From the NCBI GenBank assembly GCA_024233865.1, contig JACKPA010000014.1, positions 110,410 to 174,409 of the forward strand: DNA of 64,000 nt, written 5' to 3'. How positions within the stretch are numbered: the first letter of the stretch is position 1; every line of letters starts with the position of its first letter. Below, one piece after another: positions 45,876 through 55,219 of this stretch. A program made the position numbers and the translations under genes. The DNA is from Leptospiraceae bacterium (lineage in GTDB: Bacteria; Spirochaetota; Leptospiria; Leptospirales; Leptospiraceae). The notes beneath the pieces are model-generated. The model did not search any database. It was not told the origin of the DNA and was given only the letters and a program-made list of their open reading frames with translations.

Positions 45876-45897
45876 CATTTTATGTAACCAATTTCCA

Positions 45898-46965
45898 CTA
45901 TTTAAAACGAATCCAATCGGTTCCGACACTCATAAGAGCAATTTTCAGCTTTTCTCCCGGTGTAATTGTCACTTTTTCTTTCATTCCGCGTGCTGTGATT
46001 AAAAAAGTATCTCCCCCTTGGAAAGAAAAATTTTCATTTTCGATGGAACCATTTCCTTCTATCACAACAACAATATGAAAAACATTATCTATTGCTAAAG
46101 GTGGAAGCATAGCCTGATTATTGAATTCAAGAGTATCCATTCTGAATTTATCATTGGCAACAATTTTTAATCTTGTTCCACTACTCCATGGAATAAATTC
46201 AGGTTGTAGCAATTCTTTATTGTTCGATTTGTTAAAGTCTATAACATCTAGTGCTTTTTCCAAATGTAATTTTCTTGGTTTCCCATCATCATCAACCCTA
46301 CCAAAATCATAAACTCTATAGGTAGAATCAGAAGATTGCTGAATTTCCAATAAAAATATCCCCTCTCCAATTGCATGTACTGTTCCTGGATTTATTATGT
46401 AAGCATCTCCAGGTTTTACCTTGTATTTTTGAAGACAATCTTCTGCTCTATTTTCCAAAACAAGCGCTTTATAAGCTTCCCTGTTCATATTTTCTATAAA
46501 TCCGCACACTATACCTGCGTCTTGTTCGGATTGTAGGATAAGCCATGCTTCTTTTTTTCCGGAATTTTCTTGATCGTAGTACAAAGCATAATAATCATCC
46601 GGATGTACTTGAACGGAAAGATGCTCGCTAGCATCAATAAACTTGATTAAAAGTGGGAAAGGCTCGTCTTCACTAAAACAGTCTCCTAAGACTTCTTCTC
46701 TATATTTCTCATGAATCTCTCGAAAATTTTTTCCGGATAATTCTCCATTTGTAATAATGGAAATATCTTCATGATAATCGGAAACTTCCCATGATTCCCC
46801 TATATGTTTTTCCGGTAAAACTCGATTATATAGCTTTTCTAGGTTTCTGCCACCCCAAAGCTTATGCTTATAGATAGGTTGAAATCGAATAACTTTTTGC
46901 AGTAACGGTTTTCTTTTTCGTTTCCGCCTTTGCAATAAATATTTTGAAATTTTATACCACTTCAA
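45898..46965 (-). CDS. manA: Mannose-6-phosphate isomerase, class I
   Basis: A 355-residue zinc cupin that interconverts mannose-6-P and fructose-6-P, feeding GDP-mannose synthesis. Zinc ligands are in LSVQVHPDDYYA near 118 and GKKEAWLIL near 135; TVHAIGEGIFLLEIQQSSDS near 200 and the catalytic RVYDFGR follow. The first 22 residues (MKWYKISKYLLQRRKRKRK) are unusually basic and unlike family members, which begin near LQKVIRFQP; the ATG overlaps the DnaJ-gene stop, so the extension may be real or the true start a downstream non-ATG codon. It gives the cell mannose units alongside ugd-derived glucuronate. Confidence 0.9.
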   Translation of the reverse strand: MKWYKISKYLLQRRKRKRKPLLQKVIRFQPIYKHKLWGGRNLEKLYNRVLPEKHIGESWEVSDYHEDISIITNGELSGKNFREIHEKYREEVLGDCFSEDEPFPLLIKFIDASEHLSVQVHPDDYYALYYDQENSGKKEAWLILQSEQDAGIVCGFIENMNREAYKALVLENRAEDCLQKYKVKPGDAYIINPGTVHAIGEGIFLLEIQQSSDSTYRVYDFGRVDDDGKPRKLHLEKALDVIDFNKSNNKELLQPEFIPWSSGTRLKIVANDKFRMDTLEFNNQAMLPPLAIDNVFHIVVVIEGNGSIENENFSFQGGDTFLITARGMKEKVTITPGEKLKIALMSVGTDWIRFK

Positions 46966-47626
46966 TTCGTAACTTGATATTCTTTTTTTTAAAATGAATA
47001 AACTTATCCGGTCTAAATTTGCTTAATTCAATATTGTATATTTTATTATGAACAAGCAATTTAGGAACAAACAGAATATTTAAACTTCTAGTACTTTTAT
47101 AGGTACCTTTACCATTACAACAACTACAAAAAACATCAGATCCCATACAAGAAGGACACAAAATCCTTACTATTAAAGGAATTTTAACTACTACATTCTT
47201 ATGTTTTTCTTCTTTTTTTACTAAAATATCTATATCATGGTAAACTCCCGTATATTTCATCCAGTCTTTTGTCCTCATACCACGCCTTAAAAGCCCTCTT
47301 CTTGCAAGATAAGCAATTGAGTTTGTATAAACAATTCTGTCATGAGGGAGAAGAAAAAATACTAAACTATTATTATCGGTTTCTTTTCTGGTATGTTCTA
47401 AGTATAATTTATCATAATTTTTTCTTTGATTATTATCAACCAAAGTTTTATAGGCTACCAATAATTCACGAAATTTTTCACTTGATCCGGACAATTTATT
47501 ATCCGGATGCAAAACCTTGGCTTTATCCCTAAAAAAACTTTTGATAATCTCAACGCTACTTCCGAAAGGCACATTTAAGATTTTATAATAATCAACAAAA
47601 TCAGTTTTTTTTTTGTAGGAACTCAT
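46952..47626 (-). CDS. J-domain (DnaJ-like) protein
   Basis: A 224-residue protein with an N-terminal J domain (about 12-78): YYKILNVPFGSS, the HPD tripeptide in VLHPDNKLSG near residue 37, and RKNYDKLYLEH. A central hydrophobic-poor region follows, then two Cys clusters (CPSCMGSD, CSCCNGKG near 160-175) like a reduced DnaJ zinc finger, and a basic C-terminus. It lacks the full DnaJ type I layout and is probably a specialised co-chaperone for DnaK. Its start codon lies inside a 19-base duplication (see repeat at 47620-47763). It overlaps manA at its 3' end. Confidence 0.85.
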   Translation of the reverse strand: MSSYKKKTDFVDYYKILNVPFGSSVEIIKSFFRDKAKVLHPDNKLSGSSEKFRELLVAYKTLVDNNQRKNYDKLYLEHTRKETDNNSLVFFLLPHDRIVYTNSIAYLARRGLLRRGMRTKDWMKYTGVYHDIDILVKKEEKHKNVVVKIPLIVRILCPSCMGSDVFCSCCNGKGTYKSTRSLNILFVPKLLVHNKIYNIELSKFRPDKFIHFKKKNIKLRIEVV

Positions 47627-47763
47627 AGAATTCCCTTGAATCCCCCTATGAGTTCAAATTGATTTCGAGTCTCATTTCTCCCCCCTATTGGGGGGAGCAT
47701 TAAAGCAAAACCCAAACTAAAGCTATTGTGGGGGGTAATTTGAAAACTCATAGAATTCCCTTG
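47620..47763. repeat. Insertion flanked by a 19-base duplication, containing a C8/G8 hairpin
   Basis: AACTCATAGAATTCCCTTG occurs at 47620-47638 and again at 47745-47763. Between them CTCCCCCC/GGGGGGAG (47678-47697) forms an 8-base stem. The downstream copy contains the DnaJ-gene start codon; the upstream copy creates a second ATG (47748-47750) that opens a short frame of about 42 codons ending on the DnaJ ATG (ATGA). Confidence 0.85.
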
Positions 47764-47764
47764 G

Positions 47765-49069
47765 TTAAAAAATCCCAATACTATAATAATGAAAACCCAA
47801 CATCTTCATAGTTGAAGGCTTGTACTGATTTCGACCATCAAAAATTACTTGTTTTGTCATTAATGATTTAATCCTTATAAAATCCGGTTCTCTAAACTCT
47901 TTCCATTCTGTAAGCAAAAGCATTGCTTCCGCACCTTTTAATGCATCATAATAATGTTCAAAATATTCGACTTTTCCATCAAAATACTCTTTGGAAGTTT
48001 CGGTTGCAACCGGGTCATAAACCTGAAGTTTGACTCCCCTATTGTACAATTCGTTTAACAATGGAATGGATGGTGCTTCTCTCATATCATCAGTCCCTGG
48101 TTTAAAAGCTAATCCCCAAACAGCAAACGTCTTACCGGATAAAGACACTCCGTTGTAATGAGAATCAATTTTCTTTAAAAGGGTTAATTTCTGATTTTCA
48201 TTAACATTTTCTACCATCTCCAAAATCCGAATGGGAGAAGAATATTCCTGGGAAGTTTTTATCAATGCCCTGACATCTTTGGGAAAACAGGAACCTCCAT
48301 AACCAATACCGGCATACAAAAACTTTTTTCCTATACGGGAATCCGATCCCATACCAACCCTAACATCGTTATAATTTGCACCTAGTACATCACATAAATT
48401 TGCCATTTCATTGGCAAAAGAAATTTTAGTAGCTAAAAAAGCATTACAGGCATATTTTGTTAATTCTGCTGATTTTACGCTCATAACATAAATGGGATTT
48501 CCATTCAAAACAAAAGGAGAATATAACTCCTGCATCATTTCAGAGGCTTTTGGAGAATCGCTTCCCACAATAATCCTTTCCGGTCTCATGAAATCATCAA
48601 TAGCTGCCCCTTCTTTTAAAAACTCCGGATTTGACACAACATCAAATTCATGTTTTGTTTCTTTGGCAATGATTTCTTTAACCCTTTCGGCAGTACCAAC
48701 CGGAACAGTAGATTTATCAATAACAACCTTATAACCATTCATGTATTTACCAATATCTTTAGCTACATTGTATACCATGGATAAATCGGCTTGACCGTCT
48801 TCCGATGTAGGCGTACCAACTGCTATAAAAATAAAGTCCGAATTTTCCACTCCCTCTTTGGTAGAAGTGGTAAAAACCATCCTATTTTCCCCAATATTGT
48901 ATTGTAACAATTCTGATAAACCAGGTTCATAAATAGGACTTATGCCATTTTTCAACTTTTTTATCTTTTTTTCGTCTTTGTCTACACATACAATATGATT
49001 CCCAAAGTCTGCAAAACAAGCAGCAGCAACCAATCCTACATATCCACTTCCAATTATACAAATCTTCAT
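47765..49069 (-). CDS. ugd: UDP-glucose 6-dehydrogenase
   Basis: A 434-residue NAD-dependent enzyme oxidising UDP-glucose to UDP-glucuronate. The N-terminal Rossmann motif is GSGYVGLVAAACFADFG; VGTPTSEDGQADLS near 85 and KSTVPVG near 118 are typical; the catalytic Cys lies in GYGGSCFPKD near 255; WGLAFKPGTDDMREAPS near 320 and the C-terminal NAD/UDP domain complete it. It supplies uronic-acid precursors for surface polysaccharide. The ATG is followed upstream (in gene order) by a bacteriohemerythrin gene 60 bases away; the intervening 139 bases toward DnaJ hold the duplication-flanked repeat. Confidence 0.95.
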   Translation of the reverse strand: MKICIIGSGYVGLVAAACFADFGNHIVCVDKDEKKIKKLKNGISPIYEPGLSELLQYNIGENRMVFTTSTKEGVENSDFIFIAVGTPTSEDGQADLSMVYNVAKDIGKYMNGYKVVIDKSTVPVGTAERVKEIIAKETKHEFDVVSNPEFLKEGAAIDDFMRPERIIVGSDSPKASEMMQELYSPFVLNGNPIYVMSVKSAELTKYACNAFLATKISFANEMANLCDVLGANYNDVRVGMGSDSRIGKKFLYAGIGYGGSCFPKDVRALIKTSQEYSSPIRILEMVENVNENQKLTLLKKIDSHYNGVSLSGKTFAVWGLAFKPGTDDMREAPSIPLLNELYNRGVKLQVYDPVATETSKEYFDGKVEYFEHYYDALKGAEAMLLLTEWKEFREPDFIRIKSLMTKQVIFDGRNQYKPSTMKMLGFHYYSIGIF

Positions 49070-49129
49070 TGCAAAGTCAAACTCCTTAAATAGTGATAAA
49101 AAAAAATGTGGTATATTTTCGAGTCATTT

Positions 49130-49534
49130 TTATATATTCATCTCGTTTTTTAGGTGTGGAACATAGTCCATATCTGTTCCTTGGATATGCTCCATTAACC
49201 ACATTTTTAAAAAGGACAAGACTTCGTTTGGCAAAAAATTATCATGACCATCACTAAATTTTTCATGGAGTTCTTTTACTTTTTGGGTAAATCTGATGTG
49301 CTCTAACTTGTGTTCGTCAAAATACGGATAACTGTATTCTTTTAATATCTCTTCTTCTGTGAAAAAATGATGCTTAGCATAATCAACCAATTGTTCAAAA
49401 ACACTGGATATATCTGCAGGTGAATCCATTCTATTAGCATCGTTTAACTCTCTTACTAATTTAAAAAATGTTTTGTGTTGTTCATCAATTTTATCAATTC
49501 CTGTCTCATAAATTGCTTCCCACTGAAACTTCAT
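49130..49534 (-). CDS. Bacteriohemerythrin, single domain
   Basis: A 134-residue hemerythrin that should bind O2 at a di-iron centre. All ligands are present: IDEQH (His), HHFFTEEEIL (HxxxE), HKLEH (HxxxH) and HIQGTD (HxxxxD). It has no signal peptide, so it is cytoplasmic. It lies between ugd and the divergent secreted lipase gene. The start has an AGG-rich leader (GAAGGTT before the ATG). Possible roles are oxygen storage, delivery or scavenging in a microaerophilic or motile cell; the sequence does not decide between them. Confidence 0.93.
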   Translation of the reverse strand: MKFQWEAIYETGIDKIDEQHKTFFKLVRELNDANRMDSPADISSVFEQLVDYAKHHFFTEEEILKEYSYPYFDEHKLEHIRFTQKVKELHEKFSDGHDNFLPNEVLSFLKMWLMEHIQGTDMDYVPHLKNEMNI

Positions 49535-49766
49535 TCTAACCTTCCAAACTTTTTTTAACCTGCAAAACGCAATGATAGACAGTTTAATAAGGCATAAAAG
49601 GAAAAGTCAATTAAATTAAAATAATGGTTCCAAATTGTTATTTTTTATGATACAAATATTTTACCATTCATCCCTTCCAAACAACCATTTATCCCACTTT
49701 ATTTGCCATTCAGTTTTCGGTACTTTATACTTATAAACAGTTAGAAAAACTTAAGGGGCAAATACA

Positions 49767-50849
49767 ATGAAAACAAAAAAATTTTTTGGAATATTACTTG
49801 GTATAATCATTTTCTTCTCCAATACGATATACGCAGGAACCGGAACATTTCCGAATAGTACATTTAGCAATTTGGATTATGGGTTGTATTGGTTTGATTA
49901 TAATGACGGTTGGATGAAAGCCATACCAGGACAATCAAATGCATGCTATGATAAAAACAAACCAACAATTATCTATATTCACGGGTGGCAGAAAGATACG
50001 GTAGCCAGAAAATTCCGAGAATCTTTTGACCAAACGGAAGCTGGTGGACCAGAAGTTGATTTGGCACAAGCTTGGTTGAATAAAGGTTGGAACGTTGGAA
50101 TATTATATTGGAATCAATTTGCTGATGAAGTTGAAGTGAAAGATGCAGAGGCAAAAATTTGGTCTGTAAATGGTCCTAAAGGTATGAGATGGAGAGATTC
50201 GAGCGGTAATTATAACAATGGTCCTTCAAAAAATGCCGGGCAATTATTGTATGAATCTTTAAAAGACAATATGGGTGATTTCAATGGTAGTGAATTACGT
50301 ATAGCCGGACATTCTTTAGGAAATCAAATGGCAATTGTAGTAGCAAAAAAAATCCAAACCAATATAGGAAGCATAAATAGCAAATTAAAGCCTAAAAGAA
50401 TAGCTCTTCTTGATCCGTACTATTCCAATGGAGCTAAAGATTACATTGGTAACAAATGGACAGGAGAATTATCTAGAGAATATGTTCAAAATTTAAAAGA
50501 TTGGGGAGTTATTTTCGAAGCTTATAGAAGTTCTTCTGTCACCAATACAATTTTTGTAGGTGATGCAAATACCGATTTAATGAAGAAAACGGCTTTTGTG
50601 GAATTGAAACCATGGTATTTCCAATCTTGGCAACAAGCCGAAAAGCACCAAGCCGGCATGTGGCATTATTTTTATTCATTTGCTTTCTCAGCTCCTAAAA
50701 TATCCGGCAGCTCAAGTGATGCCATGTCAGCTTCTACCTCAAATTCCAGAGCAACAACAATAATGAAGGGAACTAAAAAAATGGTACACGACACAGGAGC
50801 TTATACAAAAACTCCTTCTGACGATTCATTCAAATCTAACAATCGCTAA
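49767..50849 (+). CDS. Secreted lipase-like alpha/beta hydrolase
   Basis: A 360-residue protein with a signal peptide (MKTKKFFGILLGIIIFFSNT, cleavage after IYA). The hydrolase fold shows the oxyanion strand TIIYIHGWQ near 70, the nucleophile elbow AGHSLGNQM near 175 (Ser in GHSLG), the acid in ALLDPYYSNG near 210, and a probable catalytic His in GMWHYFYSF near 297. The order and spacing resemble pancreatic-type lipases rather than GDSL enzymes. AAGGGG precedes the ATG. The C-terminus is Ser/Thr rich and probably disordered. Acts on lipids or esters outside the cytoplasm; substrate unknown. Confidence 0.83.
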   Translation: MKTKKFFGILLGIIIFFSNTIYAGTGTFPNSTFSNLDYGLYWFDYNDGWMKAIPGQSNACYDKNKPTIIYIHGWQKDTVARKFRESFDQTEAGGPEVDLAQAWLNKGWNVGILYWNQFADEVEVKDAEAKIWSVNGPKGMRWRDSSGNYNNGPSKNAGQLLYESLKDNMGDFNGSELRIAGHSLGNQMAIVVAKKIQTNIGSINSKLKPKRIALLDPYYSNGAKDYIGNKWTGELSREYVQNLKDWGVIFEAYRSSSVTNTIFVGDANTDLMKKTAFVELKPWYFQSWQQAEKHQAGMWHYFYSFAFSAPKISGSSSDAMSASTSNSRATTIMKGTKKMVHDTGAYTKTPSDDSFKSNNR

Positions 50850-50862
50850 TACCCGCCAATTT

Positions 50863-50888
50863 TAGAGACAGGACAAAACCTGTCTCTA
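50863..50888 (+). repeat. Hairpin after the lipase gene
   Basis: TAGAGACAGG (50863-50872) and CCTGTCTCTA (50879-50888) make a perfect 10-base stem with a six-base loop, 14 bases past the lipase stop. It lacks a T-run. Similar AGAGACAGG palindromes occur as interspersed repeats in several bacterial phyla, so it may be a REP-like copy that also protects the mRNA end. Confidence 0.72.
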
Positions 50889-51097
50889 TGGGCATAATCA
50901 TACCACTTTAATATAAAAATTACTTCCTTTTAAGACTTCCCAACTCTTTACAAGAAATACTTAAAAATTCCATGGATAAAAACTTAAATTCAAATACCCG
51001 AAGCATAAAAAATTTTTTGAATATAGGAACTAATTTTATTGTATATAAATATTATCTTTTTTCAATGATTTTATCGTAAATTACCGGGGAGCTTGAA

Positions 51098-52942
51098 TTG
51101 TTTGCTTTTATTTTGAATAAAATCCGTGAGCTAAGAATCCTTACACGTTTTGCAATTACTGCTATTTTGGCTATTTTTATTCTTATTTCCGGAACTGCAA
51201 GCGTCAGTTATATCGTTTATAACCTAAATGACAAAATGGATAATTCTTGCTCACAAATGCAAACTTCCATAAATGATAGTATTAAAAAAGTAAGTCTAAG
51301 TGAATCAGAAAAACATTCTTATATATCATTATCCAAAAATGCAGAAAAATTAAAAAATGAAATAAAAGGAGCTATGTTAACATTTTTGAATATTTGGATA
51401 GTATTTTTTGTGGTACTTCTAATTCTTATGTGTTTAGTGTTTTATTTGATCTATTTGGAACTTGTGACTCCGCTTCATCAAGCCTTTTCCGTTACGGAAC
51501 AAATGTCTAACGGGAACTTTAACTATGAACTAAAGGTAAAAGTGATGGATGAGATTGGAGAATTACTCCAGTCAATCAAAATTATCAGAATCATGTTTAG
51601 GAGTTTTTTTTCTCAAATTGTTGAAATATCCAATCGCGTCTATCATTCGGCAGACAAGACGATCCGCTTTGCGAATGACTTTACAAAGCTATCCGAAAAT
51701 CTAGCGGAAGAAGCAAAAACCTCGTCCGATGCCACCCATTCTCTTTTTGAATCATCCAAAGATATATCTCAAGTTATTGAAACTCAAGTTGAAAAAATGC
51801 AAAGTATTTATGAAGAAATCTTAAACCTATCAGATACAACAAAAGTTATCGAAAAAAATTTTAGAGATTTATTGCAAGTTTCCCAAAATTCTGCAAAAGA
51901 ATCTGAGGTAGGGAAAGAGAAAGTAATGTCTGTTAAAACGTCAATGCAAGAGATACAAAAAAATTCTATGGCAATTAAAAATATAATGGGTCTTATCACG
52001 GAAATTTCCGAGCAAATCAATTTGCTTGCACTCAATGCCTCCATAGAAGCTGCAAGGGCAGGTGATGCGGGAAGGGGTTTTAGTGTTGTGGCAAAGGAAG
52101 TCTCAAGACTTGCAGATAAGACATCCGAAAGGGTAAAAGAAATTGAAACCTTTATCAAAACAACAAACCAAGCTGTAGCCAAAGGAGTTCAAAAAGTAGA
52201 AGAAGCTATCAGAACCATCGATCAAATCTTGTTAAATTCCATTCAAATAGATTCTTCCATCAAAGACACCATTGAGAACGTTAGAAAACAAACAACCCAA
52301 ACATTGCAACTAAAAGACAGTATGGATACAATGGCAAAAATGGCTTCACAAATTGAGTCCAAAACCAATAGACAAAAAGAAGATACGGATGAAATCAAAG
52401 CTCTAATATCAACGGCTTCAATGGATGCTTTCAAAGTCTCAGAAGGTTCCAAAAAACTTATACAATTGGGGCGAGACAAAATGAGAATCTCTAAATTTTT
52501 AAAAACCGTAGCAAGTGAATTTCAAGTTGATACTACAAGCATTATCCATTGGGATGATACTTTTAGTGTCCATATAACAGAAATCGACGAACAACACCAA
52601 GCTCTCATTAAAATTTTAAATGATCTCTTTATTGCCATTCACCGGGATTATGCACAAGAAGAATTGAATCCCATATTGGATTCTCTTATCAAATATACTA
52701 TAGTTCATTTTGAAACGGAAGAACAACTCATGTCCAGATATGGATATCCGGAATACGAAAAACATAAGGAAGAACATAATAATCTTAAGCAAAAAGTTGC
52801 CGAATTTAAAAAAGAATTTGAAGCCGGTACGGAAACTATCAGCTTTGAATTATTGGATTTTTTAAGAAAGTGGTTAACAAAACATATATTGAAATCAGAC
52901 AGAAAATATTCCAAACACCTTTTATCCAAAGGTGCAAGATAA
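51098..52942 (+). CDS. Methyl-accepting chemotaxis protein with C-terminal hemerythrin domain
   Basis: A 614-residue chemoreceptor. Membrane segments lie at about 15-40 and 88-118 with only a small (about 50-residue) loop between, then a HAMP region, the signalling domain with EISEQINLLALNASIEAARA and GRGFSVVAKEV near 305-330, and from about 490 a hemerythrin domain with full ligands: IDEQH, HFETE, HKEEH and HILKSD. Oxygen is thus probably sensed in the cytoplasm by the hemerythrin and passed to CheA for aerotaxis. The start is TTG at 51098 with GGGGAG six bases before it. Family and fusion are certain; the signal is inferred. Confidence 0.93.
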   Translation: MFAFILNKIRELRILTRFAITAILAIFILISGTASVSYIVYNLNDKMDNSCSQMQTSINDSIKKVSLSESEKHSYISLSKNAEKLKNEIKGAMLTFLNIWIVFFVVLLILMCLVFYLIYLELVTPLHQAFSVTEQMSNGNFNYELKVKVMDEIGELLQSIKIIRIMFRSFFSQIVEISNRVYHSADKTIRFANDFTKLSENLAEEAKTSSDATHSLFESSKDISQVIETQVEKMQSIYEEILNLSDTTKVIEKNFRDLLQVSQNSAKESEVGKEKVMSVKTSMQEIQKNSMAIKNIMGLITEISEQINLLALNASIEAARAGDAGRGFSVVAKEVSRLADKTSERVKEIETFIKTTNQAVAKGVQKVEEAIRTIDQILLNSIQIDSSIKDTIENVRKQTTQTLQLKDSMDTMAKMASQIESKTNRQKEDTDEIKALISTASMDAFKVSEGSKKLIQLGRDKMRISKFLKTVASEFQVDTTSIIHWDDTFSVHITEIDEQHQALIKILNDLFIAIHRDYAQEELNPILDSLIKYTIVHFETEEQLMSRYGYPEYEKHKEEHNNLKQKVAEFKKEFEAGTETISFELLDFLRKWLTKHILKSDRKYSKHLLSKGAR

Positions 52943-52950
52943 AAGTTTTT

Positions 52951-54912
52951 TCAAACCAAATCCACAGGATCCAAATCAATTTCCAAATAGGCTAGGCTAG
53001 GAAGTTTGATTTTTTTTACACCATTTTTTAAAATTTCCCGAACAACACTAATATGGTTGGTTTTTATCAAAATATGATTTCTGAAATTGTTATCAATTTT
53101 ATAAAAAGGACAAGGAGCAGGACCCAAAACAATGGTGTTTGTTTCTTTAATTTGCGAGTCAAACTTTAAAATTTCATCTTTCACCATTTCTATTGTTTTT
53201 AGAGACTTTTCTTCCGATTTGGATCTAGAAAGCAATCGAACCAACCTGCAAAAAGGTGGAAAGTAACCACCTTGTCTTACTTGAATTTCGTTTTCATAAA
53301 ATCTTTCATAGTTTTGAGAAACAGCCATTTGGATAACAGGGTGAGCTGAATTACTTGTTTCAATAATCACTTCTCCTTTAAGTTCCGCTCGACCTGCTCG
53401 ACCCGAAACTTGTGTTAATAAAGAGAAGACTCTTTCACTCGCTCGAAAATCAGGCAAACCCAAACCAATGTTGGCATTCACTACTCCGACAAGTGTTACT
53501 CTCGAAGCATCAAGTCCCTTGGCGATCATTTGTGTGCCGGTGAGTATATCAATTTTATTTTCAATCAGTCGTCCGATAACTTCGGAAATAATTTCTTTAT
53601 TTTTAGTAGCATCTTGATCCAACCTTTCTATTTTCGCATGGGGAAAGTTTTCCAATAAGTACTCTTCTAATTTTTGTGTACCGGCACCGGATAATAATAA
53701 TTCACCTCCTATTTTCTTTTCCAGTTGGCTGTATCCGATAGAATAACCGCAAAGATGGCATAGCGCTTTTCCTTTTGTATGATAGCATAAATTGGAAGAG
53801 CAATTGGGACATTCAATAAATTTATTTTCTTTTTTGGAGTAGATTAAGGGGCTGTGTCCTCTTCTATTAAGAAGGAGAATAACCTGTTCTTTTTTTTCCA
53901 GTCTTTGTTTGATTTGAAATAGTAAGTCTGATCCAATGATATTGTATTCATTGGTTTGGTTAAAAATTTGAATGGATGGTAAAACGGATGATCGTGCTCT
54001 ATGAGTTAATTTATGCAGTGCAATTTTTCCTTTTTTTGCATTAAAAAATACTTCCAAAGAAGGTGTTGCACTCCCTAAAACCAAACAAGCTTGGTTCGTT
54101 TTGCACCTTTGCATGGACACTTGCCTTGTTAAATATCTTGGATTTGAGTGTTCTTTGTACGAATGGTCATGCTCTTCGTCTATAATAACCAATCCTAAAC
54201 TTTTTACAGGAGCAAAAATAGCACTTCTTGTTCCCACCACTATCCTTTTTTCACCTCTCATAATCTGGGTATAGGCACGAAATTTATCCGAAGTTTTGAG
54301 AGCTGAGTGTAACATGGCAAGATTGTTTCCAAAAATGATTTCCAATCGCTTTAGTGTTTGGAAAGTAAGACTGATTTCGGGGACTAAAAATATGGCAGCT
54401 TTGTCCGATTTATCGAGTAATTCATGCATCAAATGGATGTAAACTTCCGTTTTTCCACTTCCCGTAATCCCGTGTATGAGGTGTGTGGTATTCTGTCCGA
54501 AAGTGTTTTTAATTTTTTCAAAGGTCGTTTTTTGTTCTTGGTTGAGTGTTAAAAGATTTTTTTCCACTTCAATTTCAAACTCTCCGGCAGGTCTATTCCT
54601 TCTTCCCACCGGTATCATTTTGTATATACATTCTCCCAAAGATGAAAGATAAAAATCCTTCATCCAAATTGCTAGATTTAACTGCTCAGAATTAATAATA
54701 GGAGTTTTGTCGATTTGTCGGATTATAGGTTTTGCGGTGTATTCCGGAATAGATTGGTGAATTTCAAAGACGACTCCTTCTGTTTTTTTGTTTCTCAAAG
54801 GCACTTCCACTCTCATCCCAATTTCCAGGTTTTTCATTTCCATTGGAATTTCATAGGTTAGCGAATCCTTTTCAAAAGGGAGGTTGAACGCTATTTCTGC
54901 GTATCGAAACAT
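52951..54912 (-). CDS. priA: Primosomal replication protein PriA, lacking one of two zinc sites
   Basis: A 653-residue superfamily 2 helicase that restarts stalled forks. Seen: the N-terminal 3'-DNA-binding domain, Walker A GITGSGKTEVY near 152, DEEHDHSYKE (DEEH, Walker B) near 243, GSATPSLE near 280, VILLLNRRGHSPLIY near 345, and C-terminal motifs LTGTQMIAKGLD and QVSGRAGRAELKG. The zinc region normally has eight Cys. Here only CPNC and CHLC remain: the outer four are replaced by SKKENKF before them and SQLEKKIGG after. Length is slightly short for PriA. It converges on the chemoreceptor gene with an 8-base gap. Confidence 0.93.
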   Translation of the reverse strand: MFRYAEIAFNLPFEKDSLTYEIPMEMKNLEIGMRVEVPLRNKKTEGVVFEIHQSIPEYTAKPIIRQIDKTPIINSEQLNLAIWMKDFYLSSLGECIYKMIPVGRRNRPAGEFEIEVEKNLLTLNQEQKTTFEKIKNTFGQNTTHLIHGITGSGKTEVYIHLMHELLDKSDKAAIFLVPEISLTFQTLKRLEIIFGNNLAMLHSALKTSDKFRAYTQIMRGEKRIVVGTRSAIFAPVKSLGLVIIDEEHDHSYKEHSNPRYLTRQVSMQRCKTNQACLVLGSATPSLEVFFNAKKGKIALHKLTHRARSSVLPSIQIFNQTNEYNIIGSDLLFQIKQRLEKKEQVILLLNRRGHSPLIYSKKENKFIECPNCSSNLCYHTKGKALCHLCGYSIGYSQLEKKIGGELLLSGAGTQKLEEYLLENFPHAKIERLDQDATKNKEIISEVIGRLIENKIDILTGTQMIAKGLDASRVTLVGVVNANIGLGLPDFRASERVFSLLTQVSGRAGRAELKGEVIIETSNSAHPVIQMAVSQNYERFYENEIQVRQGGYFPPFCRLVRLLSRSKSEEKSLKTIEMVKDEILKFDSQIKETNTIVLGPAPCPFYKIDNNFRNHILIKTNHISVVREILKNGVKKIKLPSLAYLEIDLDPVDLV

Positions 54913-55219
54913 AAAGTGATTGTCTGTGTTCTTAATATCATGTGTGTTAGTTTTATTTACAATTAGAATTTGTAAATGAGAATTTTGGATGATTGTTTAG
55001 GTCGCTACACACCCTAATAATGACAAAAATATATACTTTTCCTACGAAATAAAATTTTTAGTTATAATCATTATAGTTTAAAACAAAACAATTCTATACT
55101 AAGTATATATAGAAAAGAGAACTTATAGAAAGTAACTACGTCAAGAAATTATTTGAGTTTTCAGTCGTCCAAATATAAGGGCTTTTTACAGCACAACTAA
55201 AAACTGAAAACTCCCATGC
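54913..55219. other. Gap between priA and the broken Rpn gene
   Basis: 307 AT-rich bases. The priA promoter should lie in the first 150. An 11-base inverted repeat, GAGTTTTCAGT (55155-55165) and ACTGAAAACTC (55203-55213), sits 7 bases past the stop of the degenerate Rpn gene and may be a hairpin at its transcript end or an element end. I see nothing else. Confidence 0.65.

Noticed and set aside
49081..49129. Terminator after the bacteriohemerythrin gene
   Set aside because: The A-run is present but no stable stem lies in front of it.
55155..55213. Terminal inverted repeat of an insertion sequence around the Rpn pseudogene
   Set aside because: Both arms lie on one side of the gene, so they form a local hairpin and not element ends.
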